From Rurimicrobium sp040387755 (GTDB lineage Bacteria; Bacteroidota; Bacteroidia; Chitinophagales; Chitinophagaceae): a DNA stretch of 64,000 nucleotides. Positions 48,984-58,131 of the stretch are shown one piece after another. Position 1 is the first letter of the stretch, and each line of letters starts with the position of its first letter. The notes below the pieces were generated by a model. It ran no database searches and was not told the origin of the DNA. It saw nothing but the letters and a program-made list of their open reading frames with translations. The position numbers were made by a program, and so were the translations under genes. The stretch is from assembly GCA_040387755.1 (NCBI GenBank), contig JAZKDB010000001.1, forward strand, positions 806,001 through 870,000, given 5' to 3'.

Positions 48984-51551
48984 TTAAAAAATACTTGCCT
49001 TATCCTGTTCGTTTACCCTAATGGCACTGCCCAACTTGAATCCTACACGAATGCCCATAGTGCTTTGCTTATAGCTATCCCAGCTCTTTATAAAGTCACA
49101 ACGAATACCCCTGAAAATTTTGTATCCAATATTATCTACCCCTACGAATGCTTCTGTATAATATTGCTTTTGGTCAACATAAAAGCTGTTATTCCCCAGT
49201 ACGAAATACCAGTGAGCCTGACGGAATAGTGGTATTTTGTTGGAGATGAGACCTTTTAAATAATATTCAATATGAAATTCGCCATAAATTTTGGCCACAT
49301 TGCTGTAGCGATAGTAAGGGGCCAATTGAAACGAACGCAAAAATGGAGTTGCCAGATTATAGCTGTTTCCCAGCAAGTGTTTCATGTCTGGAATCTGAAC
49401 ATTTTTATCATTTAAAAACCCTCCGACAATGGCGTTGTATTCAAAGCTTCCTAATCGTTTAATATTTACCTCATCCTGAATTTTAAAATGCCATTTGTCA
49501 AAATCAACATCACTATTCAGCAAGTTTGGAATCCCTTTTTGATATTGAATAGAGAATACAGGAGCCTTGCTTCCTTGTGGTACTTTGCGCTCAGGATATT
49601 GCGTATAATGCACTCCTGGCTGAAAAGATATGTGTACAGCTGCAATCATGGCCTGATGACGTAACATGGGAGCTGGAGCAAATTCTATTGGTAGGTTATC
49701 ACTATATGCCTGTATGTTTTTATTCTGTACGAAGGAATAGTTGGTCGTATTCTGAAGTGGGATTCTGTCTTCGTATTGTAATGATGCATTCCACGAAAAA
49801 CCATTGCCAAAATTTCTTTTTATTTGTACACCTGCTATCCAACGTTCAAAAATTTTAAAATAATTGAGTTGCTGGACAAGAGAAACGTAGCTATTCACCA
49901 ATTCTCCTACAGGTTGTTCATTGTTTAACTGGCTGATATACTTACCACCTGCCAAGGCAGCTGACCAATTGCGTCCGGACCAGCTTTTATTGTTTTCAGT
50001 ATAGCGCAATAATCCTTTGGCGTTGAAGTGTGTGTTGGAAAAGCCGTAACGCAATTGTGTTTCTGCAGAGAAAATTTTACCAGTGTCTATTCGTTGGCGA
50101 AAAGAAATTGTTGGTGCATAATTAAGTCCTTCAACAGTATTAAAATTAAGATCGTACACAATTCCGGATACTGCAAAACGTCTTTTGTATTCCTTGCTGT
50201 TAAAGCTTAATCCATCCAAAAAGATTTCAGATACCCTTACTTTATTGGCGCGTTTTCTGAGGGAATCAATCCGTTTCGGGTCAGTGTCTACTTTATGGAT
50301 GCTGTCTTTATAATCATAATTTTTCAATTCGTCTGCTTCCAATGCAACAGGTCTCAAAGATTGCCAATACGTACTGTCTCTTTTAGTAGCATCGCGCTGA
50401 TAAGTAATGGTCACTTTCTTATTAAAGATGCTATCCGGGATTGGTTGGTTTACTTTTTGGTTGTCATACACCGTTACAAAATTTCCGGAAATATCGAAAC
50501 CAAAAAGGTTGAGGGTAGGGTAGAAAACCTGGTTTTTAATTACCCAAAAATCTTTGCCTAATGGTATATAGACTTGTTCGGTTTTTAATGTATCCAACAT
50601 GTCAAGACCTTGTTTTTGGGTGAGCAGAAATTGCACACTATGTATGGCCCAGTCTTCGTCAGCAATATAAATATCACCTGTAAAGCAGCGTTCAAAATTC
50701 CTTTTTGGCGTTACTTTTATTTTATAGATTAAGCGGTCATTTTCCCTGAACTCACCCATTAATTTATAGGTGTAAGAATTAAGTGCTGAGTTGCTTATTG
50801 GGGATACAAACCCCAAGTCATTTGCTCCACTTCCTAATAATACATTGACATTGTTTTCGTAGAAGTTTATAACAGGTGGAACACTGCCCATGCCTACACC
50901 ATTGGGGTCTCCGCTTTCTTTTACCGAGCGGATAATCAGTTTATTTTTGTTGCCACTGGTATAATAATCAGCTATTTGTTCTGCCAGATATAAAACCCCT
51001 TTTCCCGAAGAGTCAAGCCCCATAGAGCCATTCATATCTTTTTTGTTTTCCTCTTTTATTTTGATGCCCATTATATTGTCCGGCATTTTACGATTGCGCA
51101 ATACACCTTTCAGGTAGATTTCTGACTGAAATGATTGCATCTGTTTTAAGTAAAAACTACGCTTCTTAATTGCGTTACGGATGATACGATAGGCAGGATC
51201 TTCTCCACCTGATTTGATTACAATGTCTTTGAGCTCGTAGCCCTGTACAATCAATGTGAAATTGTGTTGTGCAGATTCATTGGCAGAAAGATTAAGGCTA
51301 AATTCAGTTTGTTTATAGCCTATGTATTGAGCCTGCAAAATATATTTTCCTTCGGGTAAGTTCAATGTATAAAATCCATCTGCATTTGCGCTGGTACCAA
51401 GACTGGTGCCTTTTATCAGTACGCTGGCAAAGGCAAGAGGAAGGCCATCTTCGTCTTGTATTTTACCACTTACTTTTCCGGCAATGGCAAAACCAGAGCT
51501 ATTTAATACAAGCAGGAGGCACAGGAGGGATTGTTGATAGAACCTAATCAT
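48984..51551 (-). CDS. DUF5686 and carboxypeptidase-like regulatory domain protein
   Basis: Large outer-membrane protein of 855 residues. It has a signal peptide (about 1-25), a CarboxypepD-reg-like beta domain (GKIQDEDGLPLAFASVLIKGTSLGTSANADGFYTLNLPEGKY, about 27-70), and a DUF5686 body with many amphipathic strands ending VGFKLGSAIRVNEQDKASIF. TonB-dependent uptake is not shown, since no TonB box or plug is recognised; the family is a Bacteroidota-specific barrel. The ATG at 51551 is preferred to a TTG two codons earlier. Confidence 0.9.
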   Translation of the reverse strand: MIRFYQQSLLCLLLVLNSSGFAIAGKVSGKIQDEDGLPLAFASVLIKGTSLGTSANADGFYTLNLPEGKYILQAQYIGYKQTEFSLNLSANESAQHNFTLIVQGYELKDIVIKSGGEDPAYRIIRNAIKKRSFYLKQMQSFQSEIYLKGVLRNRKMPDNIMGIKIKEENKKDMNGSMGLDSSGKGVLYLAEQIADYYTSGNKNKLIIRSVKESGDPNGVGMGSVPPVINFYENNVNVLLGSGANDLGFVSPISNSALNSYTYKLMGEFRENDRLIYKIKVTPKRNFERCFTGDIYIADEDWAIHSVQFLLTQKQGLDMLDTLKTEQVYIPLGKDFWVIKNQVFYPTLNLFGFDISGNFVTVYDNQKVNQPIPDSIFNKKVTITYQRDATKRDSTYWQSLRPVALEADELKNYDYKDSIHKVDTDPKRIDSLRKRANKVRVSEIFLDGLSFNSKEYKRRFAVSGIVYDLNFNTVEGLNYAPTISFRQRIDTGKIFSAETQLRYGFSNTHFNAKGLLRYTENNKSWSGRNWSAALAGGKYISQLNNEQPVGELVNSYVSLVQQLNYFKIFERWIAGVQIKRNFGNGFSWNASLQYEDRIPLQNTTNYSFVQNKNIQAYSDNLPIEFAPAPMLRHQAMIAAVHISFQPGVHYTQYPERKVPQGSKAPVFSIQYQKGIPNLLNSDVDFDKWHFKIQDEVNIKRLGSFEYNAIVGGFLNDKNVQIPDMKHLLGNSYNLATPFLRSFQLAPYYRYSNVAKIYGEFHIEYYLKGLISNKIPLFRQAHWYFVLGNNSFYVDQKQYYTEAFVGVDNIGYKIFRGIRCDFIKSWDSYKQSTMGIRVGFKLGSAIRVNEQDKASIF

Positions 51552-51636
51552 GGGCAAGAGATAATTTTGTCAGCAAAACAAATCAATAACAACCGGTTAA
51601 TAAAGTAATCGACCGAATATTAACCGAAAGTTTGCT

Positions 51637-52272
51637 CTAAAACAAGCCGTGGAAATGCGTATCGATTTTGCTGATTACTTCTGCAAAGTCTTCTTTGTTT
51701 TCTTCAAAGTCCAGTTTGTCCAGGTCAATAATGAGTAGCGCTCCATCTTTATAACCATCAATCCATTTATTGTAAAACTCATTGAGTCTCTTTAAATAAT
51801 CCAGGCGGATATTCTCTTCGTATTCCCTGCCACGTTTTTGTATCTGATCTACTAATTTGGGTACCGAGGCTTTAAGGTAAATCAGCAAGTCAGGAGGATT
51901 AATCAATTGCTTCAGATTATTGAAAAATGATTGGTAATTCTCAAAATCTCGTCCTGCCATCAAGCCCATTTCATATAGGTTTGGAGCAAATATTGCAGCG
52001 TCTTCGTAAATGGTTCTATCCTGAATGACTGATTTTTGACCGGCGGTGATAGCTAGCTGTTGCCTTATTCGGCTATTCAAAAAGTACATTTGTACATTAA
52101 AAGACCAGCGTGGCATATCATCGTAAAAGTCGGCCAGATAAGGATTGTGCTCCACATCTTCAAAATAAGGCTCCCAGCCATAATGTTTGGCAAGCATCTC
52201 GGTAAGGGTGGTTTTGCCGGCACCAATATTGCCTGCCACGGCTATGTGTTTTGGGGTAGTTTTTTGAGCCAT
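51637..52272 (-). CDS. Deoxynucleoside kinase
   Basis: Phosphorylates deoxyribonucleosides in salvage. The 211-residue protein has a P-loop GNIGAGKTTLTEML (about 15-28), the EHNPYLADFYDDMPRWSFNVQMYFLNSR substrate segment, the IQDRTIYEDAAIF motif (catalytic DR) and a lid RGREYEENI. Of the dNK/dGK family, the DRTIYEDA form is seen in deoxyadenosine/deoxyguanosine kinases; exact specificity is not decidable. Single gene. Confidence 0.93.
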   Translation of the reverse strand: MAQKTTPKHIAVAGNIGAGKTTLTEMLAKHYGWEPYFEDVEHNPYLADFYDDMPRWSFNVQMYFLNSRIRQQLAITAGQKSVIQDRTIYEDAAIFAPNLYEMGLMAGRDFENYQSFFNNLKQLINPPDLLIYLKASVPKLVDQIQKRGREYEENIRLDYLKRLNEFYNKWIDGYKDGALLIIDLDKLDFEENKEDFAEVISKIDTHFHGLF

Positions 52273-52364
52273 ATTGCCTTTTGAAAATAGAGCTGCAAAA
52301 TAGACATTTTCAGCGTGTTAATTAACAAAAGGAAGGCATATTTATTTTTGAGCTGCTTTTGCTT

Positions 52365-52826
52365 TTATTTTGTTTTTGCAATCTGTTTTCCAATGGCAGA
52401 TAAGGCCATTTTTTCATTTCTGTTGAAAGTCTTTATGTATTCCATTTTCCGAAAACGTAAGGCACTCCAGTCTTCATCAATGGCTACCATTCTGACACTT
52501 TCCAGATTGAATTTCCCCATCATATCCCAGCCTTTGTCCCTGTTAAAATCGCAAGTGTATTTTTTTGAACTCCCTTTTGGATAACACATCCACAGGATTG
52601 CATCCCCTTCCATCATGGGTGCAATGAGTTTTATGGCTTCATCAATTTCCTTTTGTTTTATGCAGAAGACAATTGCAAATTCTATTTTGTCCTTTGCTCC
52701 TATTTTTTTTCTGACGGAAGTATTTGTTTCTATTGAGCTCAGGTTTGCATCGAATGATTCCGGCGCATTCAGCACAACGATTTGTTTTTGTTCTTTGAAG
52801 TTTAGTTTTTTAAACAAGGCATCCAT
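52365..52826 (-). CDS. Hypothetical cytosolic protein
   Basis: Not firmly assigned; it recalls DUF3052-like small proteins. The 153-residue protein has LKEQKQIVVLNAPESFDANL, then KIEFAIVFCIKQKEIDEAIKLIAPMMEGDAILWMCYPKGSSKKYTCDFNRDKGW and VAIDEDWSALRFRKMEYI. The alpha/beta pattern with YPKGSSK resembles a conserved Bacteroidota protein of unknown function. ATG 52826 (MDALFKKLNF) is used; the longer frame enters a run of Lys codons (A/T homopolymer) without family support. Confidence 0.75.
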   Translation of the reverse strand: MDALFKKLNFKEQKQIVVLNAPESFDANLSSIETNTSVRKKIGAKDKIEFAIVFCIKQKEIDEAIKLIAPMMEGDAILWMCYPKGSSKKYTCDFNRDKGWDMMGKFNLESVRMVAIDEDWSALRFRKMEYIKTFNRNEKMALSAIGKQIAKTK

Positions 52827-52868
52827 AGCTTTCAAAAGTAGTTTTTTCTTTTTTTTTTTGAGCGCAAA

Positions 52869-52898
52869 AAAAGCCACCAACTATTTTTGGCGGCTTTT
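52869..52898 (-). terminator. Terminator after hsp20
   Basis: A 12-bp stem (with one G-T pair) around a short loop, AAAAGCCGCCAA / TTGGTGGCTTTT on the minus strand, followed by TTTTTTT. It lies 26 bp past the Hsp20 stop. Confidence 0.8.
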
Positions 52899-52924
52899 AA
52901 ACTTTTAAACTTTTCTCAATTTAC

Positions 52925-53353
52925 TTATTGTACTGCAATAGAGACTGCTTTGGCTTCTTCTTTTTCTTTTTTCGGAAGACTCACATTGAGGATACCATTT
53001 TCATAAGTTGCTTTGATAGCAGCAGCATCAATTTTTTCGTTGAGGCTGAAACTGCGCTTGAATGAACTCATTTTGAACTCTTGGCGCAGCCATTTTTCGT
53101 CTGTTTCTTTACTTTCTTCTTTGTGTTCAAATGCAATGGTGAGTAGATTTTTGTCTACATCAATTTTAAAATCTTCTTTGTTTAATCCTGGTGCAAGCAA
53201 ATGCAATTCATATTGGTCTGCTGTTTCGCGGATGTTTACGGAAGCTCCTTGCTTTGCTTTGTAATCTGTAAAGGATGATTCAGGGTTCATTAATCCTTCC
53301 AATAAGTTTGCAAAATGAACCGGTGCATGATGAAATCTTGTTTTGTTGTACAT
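52925..53353 (-). CDS. Hsp20/alpha-crystallin family small heat-shock protein
   Basis: ATP-independent holdase of 142 residues. The alpha-crystallin domain (about 35-130) has VNIRETADQYELHLLAPGLNKEDFKIDVDKNLLTI, the SSFKRSFSLNEKIDA strand, and A-xx-NGILNVSLPKKE, the usual hallmark. A short N-terminal arm and C-terminal tail (AVSIAVQ) flank it. It is a single-gene unit with its own terminator. Confidence 0.95.
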   Translation of the reverse strand: MYNKTRFHHAPVHFANLLEGLMNPESSFTDYKAKQGASVNIRETADQYELHLLAPGLNKEDFKIDVDKNLLTIAFEHKEESKETDEKWLRQEFKMSSFKRSFSLNEKIDAAAIKATYENGILNVSLPKKEKEEAKAVSIAVQ

Positions 53354-53423
53354 AGTTTTTAAATTTTAAGATTGTTAGATTTTTTATTGTTTACAATCTA
53401 TGCTTCAAACCAAATACCAAAAT

Positions 53424-53452
53424 AAAAAACAAGACATTTTGTCCTGTTTTTT
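53424..53452 (-). terminator. Terminator after kup
   Basis: A 13-bp stem (one mismatch) AAAAAACA-GACA / TGTC-TGTTTTTT with a short loop, flanked by T-rich sequence on the minus strand. It sits between kup and hsp20; the rest of 53354-53512 shows nothing else. Confidence 0.75.
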
Positions 53453-53512
53453 ATTTTTTAATGCCAAAATTTCCGATTTTATACTATTTGTGCTGCCAAA
53501 TCTGACTTAGTT

Positions 53513-55465
53513 TTAATCTTTTCGGATGAGTTTGGAGAAACTGGAAGGCTTAATAATTAGAGGGAATTTTTCAAGAGTAACATCTGAAGGGTCGAGGCCA
53601 AAACCGCGTTCCTCTGACAGGCTATACTTTTTGAGGAAGAAGTAACCACGCATAATCAAACGTTCATAAAGGGGCAATTCGTTCTCCAACGAAAGAAATT
53701 TTTCAATCACTATAAAGCGAAAATCTCCTTTTACATTGTTTTTGCTCAGGGATTCATATCGGCTGACAATGTTTACCTCTTTATTGTTCACCATGTCTTC
53801 TACAACTTTCCTGAACATCATCTGGATGCGTTGGTCTACACGGAAGCCGAGTCGGAATTCGATACGGATAATTTCATTAGGAATTACAGTATCTACCGAA
53901 TATTCCATAGTATATGGGTCATCCATTACATTGACGTGTACAAACCAATAAATATCGGCACGTTTTGGTTTACGGATAAGAATGGAGTAAATAATTTTAT
54001 GCTCAATCTCTTTTGGATTATCTGCACTGGTAAGGTACACCAGGTGTGTTGAGTATTTAGGGATTGTTTTATCATTACTCAATTCCTGTAGAATACCTAC
54101 ATAATCATCCAGACGAACAAATTCAACGTAACGGTTTTTGATTTTTCGCGAGCGATACCATACAAACATGCAAAGAAATAGTAAACCCGCTACTACAAGA
54201 GTCACATATCCTCCATGCGGAAATTTTTTCAGGTTAGCGATCAGGAATGAAAATTCAATCGTCAAAAAGATCATTAAGTATCCAACAATTGCTATCGTAT
54301 TCACCCTATGTATAAACATATAATAGGCAAATAATATAGATGTCATGATCATGCAAATGGTAATCGCTAAACCATAGGCAGCGCCCATATTGGAAGATTT
54401 ACCAAAATACAATACCATCATTACGCATCCTACAAACAATAGCATATTGATGCCAGGAATATAAGACTGACCGCGCTCTACAGTAGGGTACAGAATGCGC
54501 ATTTTTGGCCACAGGTTTAATTTTACTGCTTCGCTGATTAATGTGAAAGAACCTGATATTAAGGCCTGACTGGCAATGATGGCGGCCATTGTGGCTATGA
54601 TGATACTAAATGGTAAAAACCAACTTGGTACTATTGCGTAAAAAGGATTGGATTGTGCAGAACTCCAAATATCCCCTTTATGTGTTAACAAATAGGCTCC
54701 TTGCCCCAAGTAATTGAGTACTAAACAGATTTTGACAAATATCCACGAAAAGCGAATATTGCCCCGACCACAGTGGCCTAAGTCTGAGTAAAGTGCTTCG
54801 GCCCCTGTGGTACACAAAAATACCGCTCCCAGAATCCAGAAACCGCTTGGGTATTGTGTCAATAATTGAATAGCATAATAAGGATTAAATGATTTAAGGA
54901 TACTCCAGTCCATACTGATATTGGCAAGACCCAATGTCCCCAGCATCACAAACCAAACAAACATAATCGGACCAAACATTTTACCAATCCATGCTGTGCC
55001 AAACTGCTGAAAAATAAATAAGGCGCAAAGAATAACTAACACAATGCGAACAATAATACCATCTGGCAAAAATCGTAAGCTTGGGATATTCCGCAAACCT
55101 TCCACCGCAGATGTAATAGAAATAGGAGGAGTAATCATGCCATCGGCCAAAAGTGCTGCACCTCCTATCATTGCCAGAATTACAGCCCATTTGCCATGTC
55201 GGCGCACCAAGGCATATAACGAGAAGATTCCGCCCTCGCCTTTGTTGTCCGCCCTGAGTGTTAAGGATACATATTTAATAGTGGTTTGGAGGGTCAGTGT
55301 CCAGATGACACATGAAAGACTACCAATAATTAAAAGCTCACTGATTTCTTTTCCTTCGCAAATCTCGTTGAAAACGTACAATGGGGATGTACCAATGTCT
55401 CCGAAAATGATGCCTAATGCGATTAATAATCCGGCAGCGGAAACTTTATTAGCGGTTTTACTCAC
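53513..55465 (-). CDS. kup: KUP/HAK/KT family potassium uptake protein
   Basis: K+ symporter of 650 residues with about twelve transmembrane helices. N-terminal GIIFGDIGTSPLYVF (about 18-32), TLRADNKGEGGIFSLYALVRRH, GTTGAEALYSDLGHCGRGNIRFSW-like (CTTGAEALYSDLGHCG) and a C-terminal soluble domain (about 460-650) are all as in the family. The start is GTG at 55465, since no ATG precedes the MSKTANKV N-terminus. Unlinked single gene with its own terminator. Confidence 0.96.
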   Translation of the reverse strand: MSKTANKVSAAGLLIALGIIFGDIGTSPLYVFNEICEGKEISELLIIGSLSCVIWTLTLQTTIKYVSLTLRADNKGEGGIFSLYALVRRHGKWAVILAMIGGAALLADGMITPPISITSAVEGLRNIPSLRFLPDGIIVRIVLVILCALFIFQQFGTAWIGKMFGPIMFVWFVMLGTLGLANISMDWSILKSFNPYYAIQLLTQYPSGFWILGAVFLCTTGAEALYSDLGHCGRGNIRFSWIFVKICLVLNYLGQGAYLLTHKGDIWSSAQSNPFYAIVPSWFLPFSIIIATMAAIIASQALISGSFTLISEAVKLNLWPKMRILYPTVERGQSYIPGINMLLFVGCVMMVLYFGKSSNMGAAYGLAITICMIMTSILFAYYMFIHRVNTIAIVGYLMIFLTIEFSFLIANLKKFPHGGYVTLVVAGLLFLCMFVWYRSRKIKNRYVEFVRLDDYVGILQELSNDKTIPKYSTHLVYLTSADNPKEIEHKIIYSILIRKPKRADIYWFVHVNVMDDPYTMEYSVDTVIPNEIIRIEFRLGFRVDQRIQMMFRKVVEDMVNNKEVNIVSRYESLSKNNVKGDFRFIVIEKFLSLENELPLYERLIMRGYFFLKKYSLSEERGFGLDPSDVTLEKFPLIIKPSSFSKLIRKD

Positions 55466-55503
55466 AATAAAAAAGTCTTAAATTTTTTATAAAAAGACAA
55501 ATG

Positions 55504-55511
55504 CAAAATTA
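55504..55511 (-). promoter_or_regulatory. Putative -7 box of kup
   Basis: Minus-strand TAATTTTG matches TAnnTTTG, 38 bp before the GTG at 55465. No clear -33 element. Confidence 0.4.
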
Positions 55512-55646
55512 GATTTAAAATTCAAATAGTAACATTTGAAACAATATTTATTTAGAGCTTTTTTAGAGATTGCTTTAAGCGGGTAAAATGTAATTTACCT
55601 ATAGCATAATTGTAAAATTCATCCATAACCTAATTGTCAAATTATC

Positions 55647-55654
55647 TACCTTTG
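55647..55654 (+). promoter_or_regulatory. Putative -7 box of ribBA
   Basis: TACCTTTG matches TAnnTTTG and lies 33 bp before the ribBA ATG. The upstream 80 bp hold two similar CATAA...AATTGT-type tracts but no FMN riboswitch features. Confidence 0.48.
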
Positions 55655-55687
55655 CGGCAGCAAAAAAAATATTTTGCGATATAGATA

Positions 55688-56887
55688 ATGCTCGATACAA
55701 TAGAATCTGCAATCGAAGACCTGAAAAATGGCAAACTCCTGATAGTGGTAGATGATGAGGACCGTGAAAATGAAGGTGATTTTGTAACTACCGCACGTAA
55801 TGCAACCCCTGAGGTGATCAACTTTATGTCTAAATACGGAAGAGGATTGATATGTGCACCTTTAACCGCACAGCGTTGTGATGAACTGAATCTTAACTTG
55901 ATGGTGGAAAACAACACAGTTTTACATCAAACTCCTTTTACCGTTTCTGTCGATTTAATAGGTCATGGTTGTACCACCGGTATTTCTGCACAGGATCGTT
56001 CCAAAACAGTTCAGGCATTAATTAATCCTGAAACAAAGCCAGAAGAATTGGGTCGTCCGGGTCATATTTTTCCATTACGAGCCAGACCTGAGGGTGTTTT
56101 GCGCCGGTCGGGGCATACTGAAGCTACTGTTGATCTGGCCATTCTTGCCGGACATGAGCCTGCCGGGGTTTTGGTGGAAATCATGAATGATGACGGAACA
56201 ATGGCACGAATGCCACAATTGGTGGAAATTGCCAAAAAATATGATTTGAAAATCATTTCTATTAAGGATTTGATTGAATATCGTTTGGCTCATGAATCTC
56301 TTGTAGATGAAATAGTAAGGGTAGAAATGCCTACCAAGTTTGGTGATTTTCAATTGGTAGACTTCAAACAAAAAAGCACAGGTGAACAACATCTGGCTTT
56401 GGTAAAAGGTACCTGGGAAAAAGATGAGCCTGTATTGGTGCGTGTTCACAGCTCTTGCGTAACAGGAGATGTTCTTCATTCCCTACGTTGTGATTGTGGT
56501 GACCAACTGGAAGCTGCAATGAAATTAGTTAATGCAGAAGGTAAGGGAGTGGTTTTGTACATGAATCAGGAGGGTAGAGGTATTGGCCTTGCCAATAAAC
56601 TCAAAGCCTATAAACTGCAGGAAGAAGGTAAAGATACTGTAGAGGCTAATCTTGCATTAGGTTTTAAGAATGATGAACGTGACTATGGTGTGGGTGCTCA
56701 AATATTGCGTCATTTAGGCGTTTCTAAAATAAGACTTATAAGCAATAATCCGCGCAAACGTGCAGGTTTATTGGGTTATGGATTGGAGATTGTTGAAAAT
56801 GTACCTATTGAAATTGCATCTAATCCACATAATGAGTTTTACCTTAAAACAAAGCGCGATAAACTTGGGCACGAAATAATGAAATAA
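55688..56887 (+). CDS. ribBA: Bifunctional 3,4-dihydroxy-2-butanone-4-phosphate synthase / GTP cyclohydrolase II
   Basis: Makes both precursors of riboflavin. The 399-residue protein has an N-terminal RibB half (about 1-200) with VDDEDRENEGDF (metal Glu), SKYGRGLICAPL and the RAPEGVLRRSGHTEA motif, and a C-terminal RibA half with HSSCVTGDVLHSLRCDCGDQLEAAM (three zinc cysteines), NQEGRGIGLANKLKAY and RDYGVGAQIL. Length is normal for the fusion. It stands alone; the glycosyltransferase after it is 47 bp away on the same strand. Confidence 0.97.
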   Translation: MLDTIESAIEDLKNGKLLIVVDDEDRENEGDFVTTARNATPEVINFMSKYGRGLICAPLTAQRCDELNLNLMVENNTVLHQTPFTVSVDLIGHGCTTGISAQDRSKTVQALINPETKPEELGRPGHIFPLRARPEGVLRRSGHTEATVDLAILAGHEPAGVLVEIMNDDGTMARMPQLVEIAKKYDLKIISIKDLIEYRLAHESLVDEIVRVEMPTKFGDFQLVDFKQKSTGEQHLALVKGTWEKDEPVLVRVHSSCVTGDVLHSLRCDCGDQLEAAMKLVNAEGKGVVLYMNQEGRGIGLANKLKAYKLQEEGKDTVEANLALGFKNDERDYGVGAQILRHLGVSKIRLISNNPRKRAGLLGYGLEIVENVPIEIASNPHNEFYLKTKRDKLGHEIMK

Positions 56888-56934
56888 GTCACAGACTTGA
56901 TTTATTATTGCCCACCTTTTTTCATTTGCCTGTT

Positions 56935-58119
56935 TTGAAAATTCTATTTTTAGCCAACCGCGTTCCTTATCCGCCATTTCGTGGCGACAAACTCAAGATA
57001 TTTAATCTTGCCAAGCGTCTTTGTGCCACTAATGAGTTGCATTTGCTCACATTTGCACAGAATGAAGAGGATTGGGCCTATAAGGAGGAATTAGAGAAAA
57101 TATTTACCAGTGTCGAATTTATTGATTTACCAAAATGGAAATCAGCACTGAATTGTTTACCAGGTTTTTTTAATCAAACACCTTTTCAGGTTCATTATTT
57201 TCGGAGTAAAGCAATGGTGCTTGCTTTAGATAAATTGTTGGACAGGATTCAGTTTGATGTTGTTCATGTTCAACATTTACGTATGTCACAATATCTGGCA
57301 AACAGAAAAGACATTCCAAGAATATTGGACTTACCTGATGCTTTTTCACTTTATTGGAAAAGGAAACAAGCAACCACTAAAAATCCATTATTACGTTTTT
57401 TTGAACAACTGGAACAACGAAGGGTTTTGGAATATGAGCGTATTTTGGCTGATTATAATATGGCTCTAGTTTGCTCGGACGAAGACAAGCAATACCTGGA
57501 GCAGGAGCACCATTTCGATAATATTTCTTTATTACCCAATGGGGTAGACACTAATACGTTTTATGCCAATAATCATGATTATGAACATAATCACACCTTG
57601 TTGTTCACCGGCAATATGGATTATGGTCCCAATGTAGATGCTGTAAGCTATTTTGTTTCTGACATTCTGCCAACAATACGCGGGAAATTTCCTGATATTT
57701 CTTTTGTAATTGCAGGTCAGAGACCCCTTCCCAAAGTATTAGCTTTAGCTAGCGATACGATTAAAGTAACGGGCTTTATTCCCAATCTTGCTGATGAATA
57801 TAACAAAGCCAGCGTGGTTGTTGCTCCATTACGTTTCGGAGCAGGAACTCAGAATAAAGTGCTTGAATCTATGGCAATGGGAGTTCCTGTCGTTTGCTCT
57901 AATATTGGTTTTGAAGGCTTATGTATCCAAAATGGTGAAGGTGCCATCATGCAAACCGACCCTCTGGAATTTGCCCAAAGTGTTATACAGCTATTATCTT
58001 CTGCCGAAATGCGTCAAAATGTTGGAACTAAAGGTGTGTCTGTAATTCAGTCCAAATTTAGCTGGGATATAATTTCAAAACAATTAGAAGGATATTTTAA
58101 ATCCATTGTTTCCAAATGA
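56935..58119 (+). CDS. GT4-type glycosyltransferase
   Basis: The 394-residue protein has the GT-B fold pattern: N-terminal ILFLANRVPYPPFRGDKLKIFNLAKRL and a C-terminal GFIPNLADEYNKASVVVAPLRFGAGTQNKVLESMAMGVPVVCSNIGFEG with the family's E-x7-E-like motif. It resembles the PEP-CTERM/exopolysaccharide sugar transferase type. The start is taken as TTG at 56935, giving MKILFLANRVPYPP; the frame runs open upstream to a further TTG at 56908 but without family support. Probably adds a sugar to a lipid-linked or cell-surface glycan. Acceptor unknown. Confidence 0.9.
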   Translation: MKILFLANRVPYPPFRGDKLKIFNLAKRLCATNELHLLTFAQNEEDWAYKEELEKIFTSVEFIDLPKWKSALNCLPGFFNQTPFQVHYFRSKAMVLALDKLLDRIQFDVVHVQHLRMSQYLANRKDIPRILDLPDAFSLYWKRKQATTKNPLLRFFEQLEQRRVLEYERILADYNMALVCSDEDKQYLEQEHHFDNISLLPNGVDTNTFYANNHDYEHNHTLLFTGNMDYGPNVDAVSYFVSDILPTIRGKFPDISFVIAGQRPLPKVLALASDTIKVTGFIPNLADEYNKASVVVAPLRFGAGTQNKVLESMAMGVPVVCSNIGFEGLCIQNGEGAIMQTDPLEFAQSVIQLLSSAEMRQNVGTKGVSVIQSKFSWDIISKQLEGYFKSIVSK

Positions 58120-58131
58120 TTGTAAAGAATG

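Noticed and set aside
55561..55687. Possible FMN riboswitch upstream of ribBA
   Set aside because: The conserved RFN-element blocks (AGGGGGCAGGGTGAAATTCCC-type) are absent; the leader is short and AT-rich.
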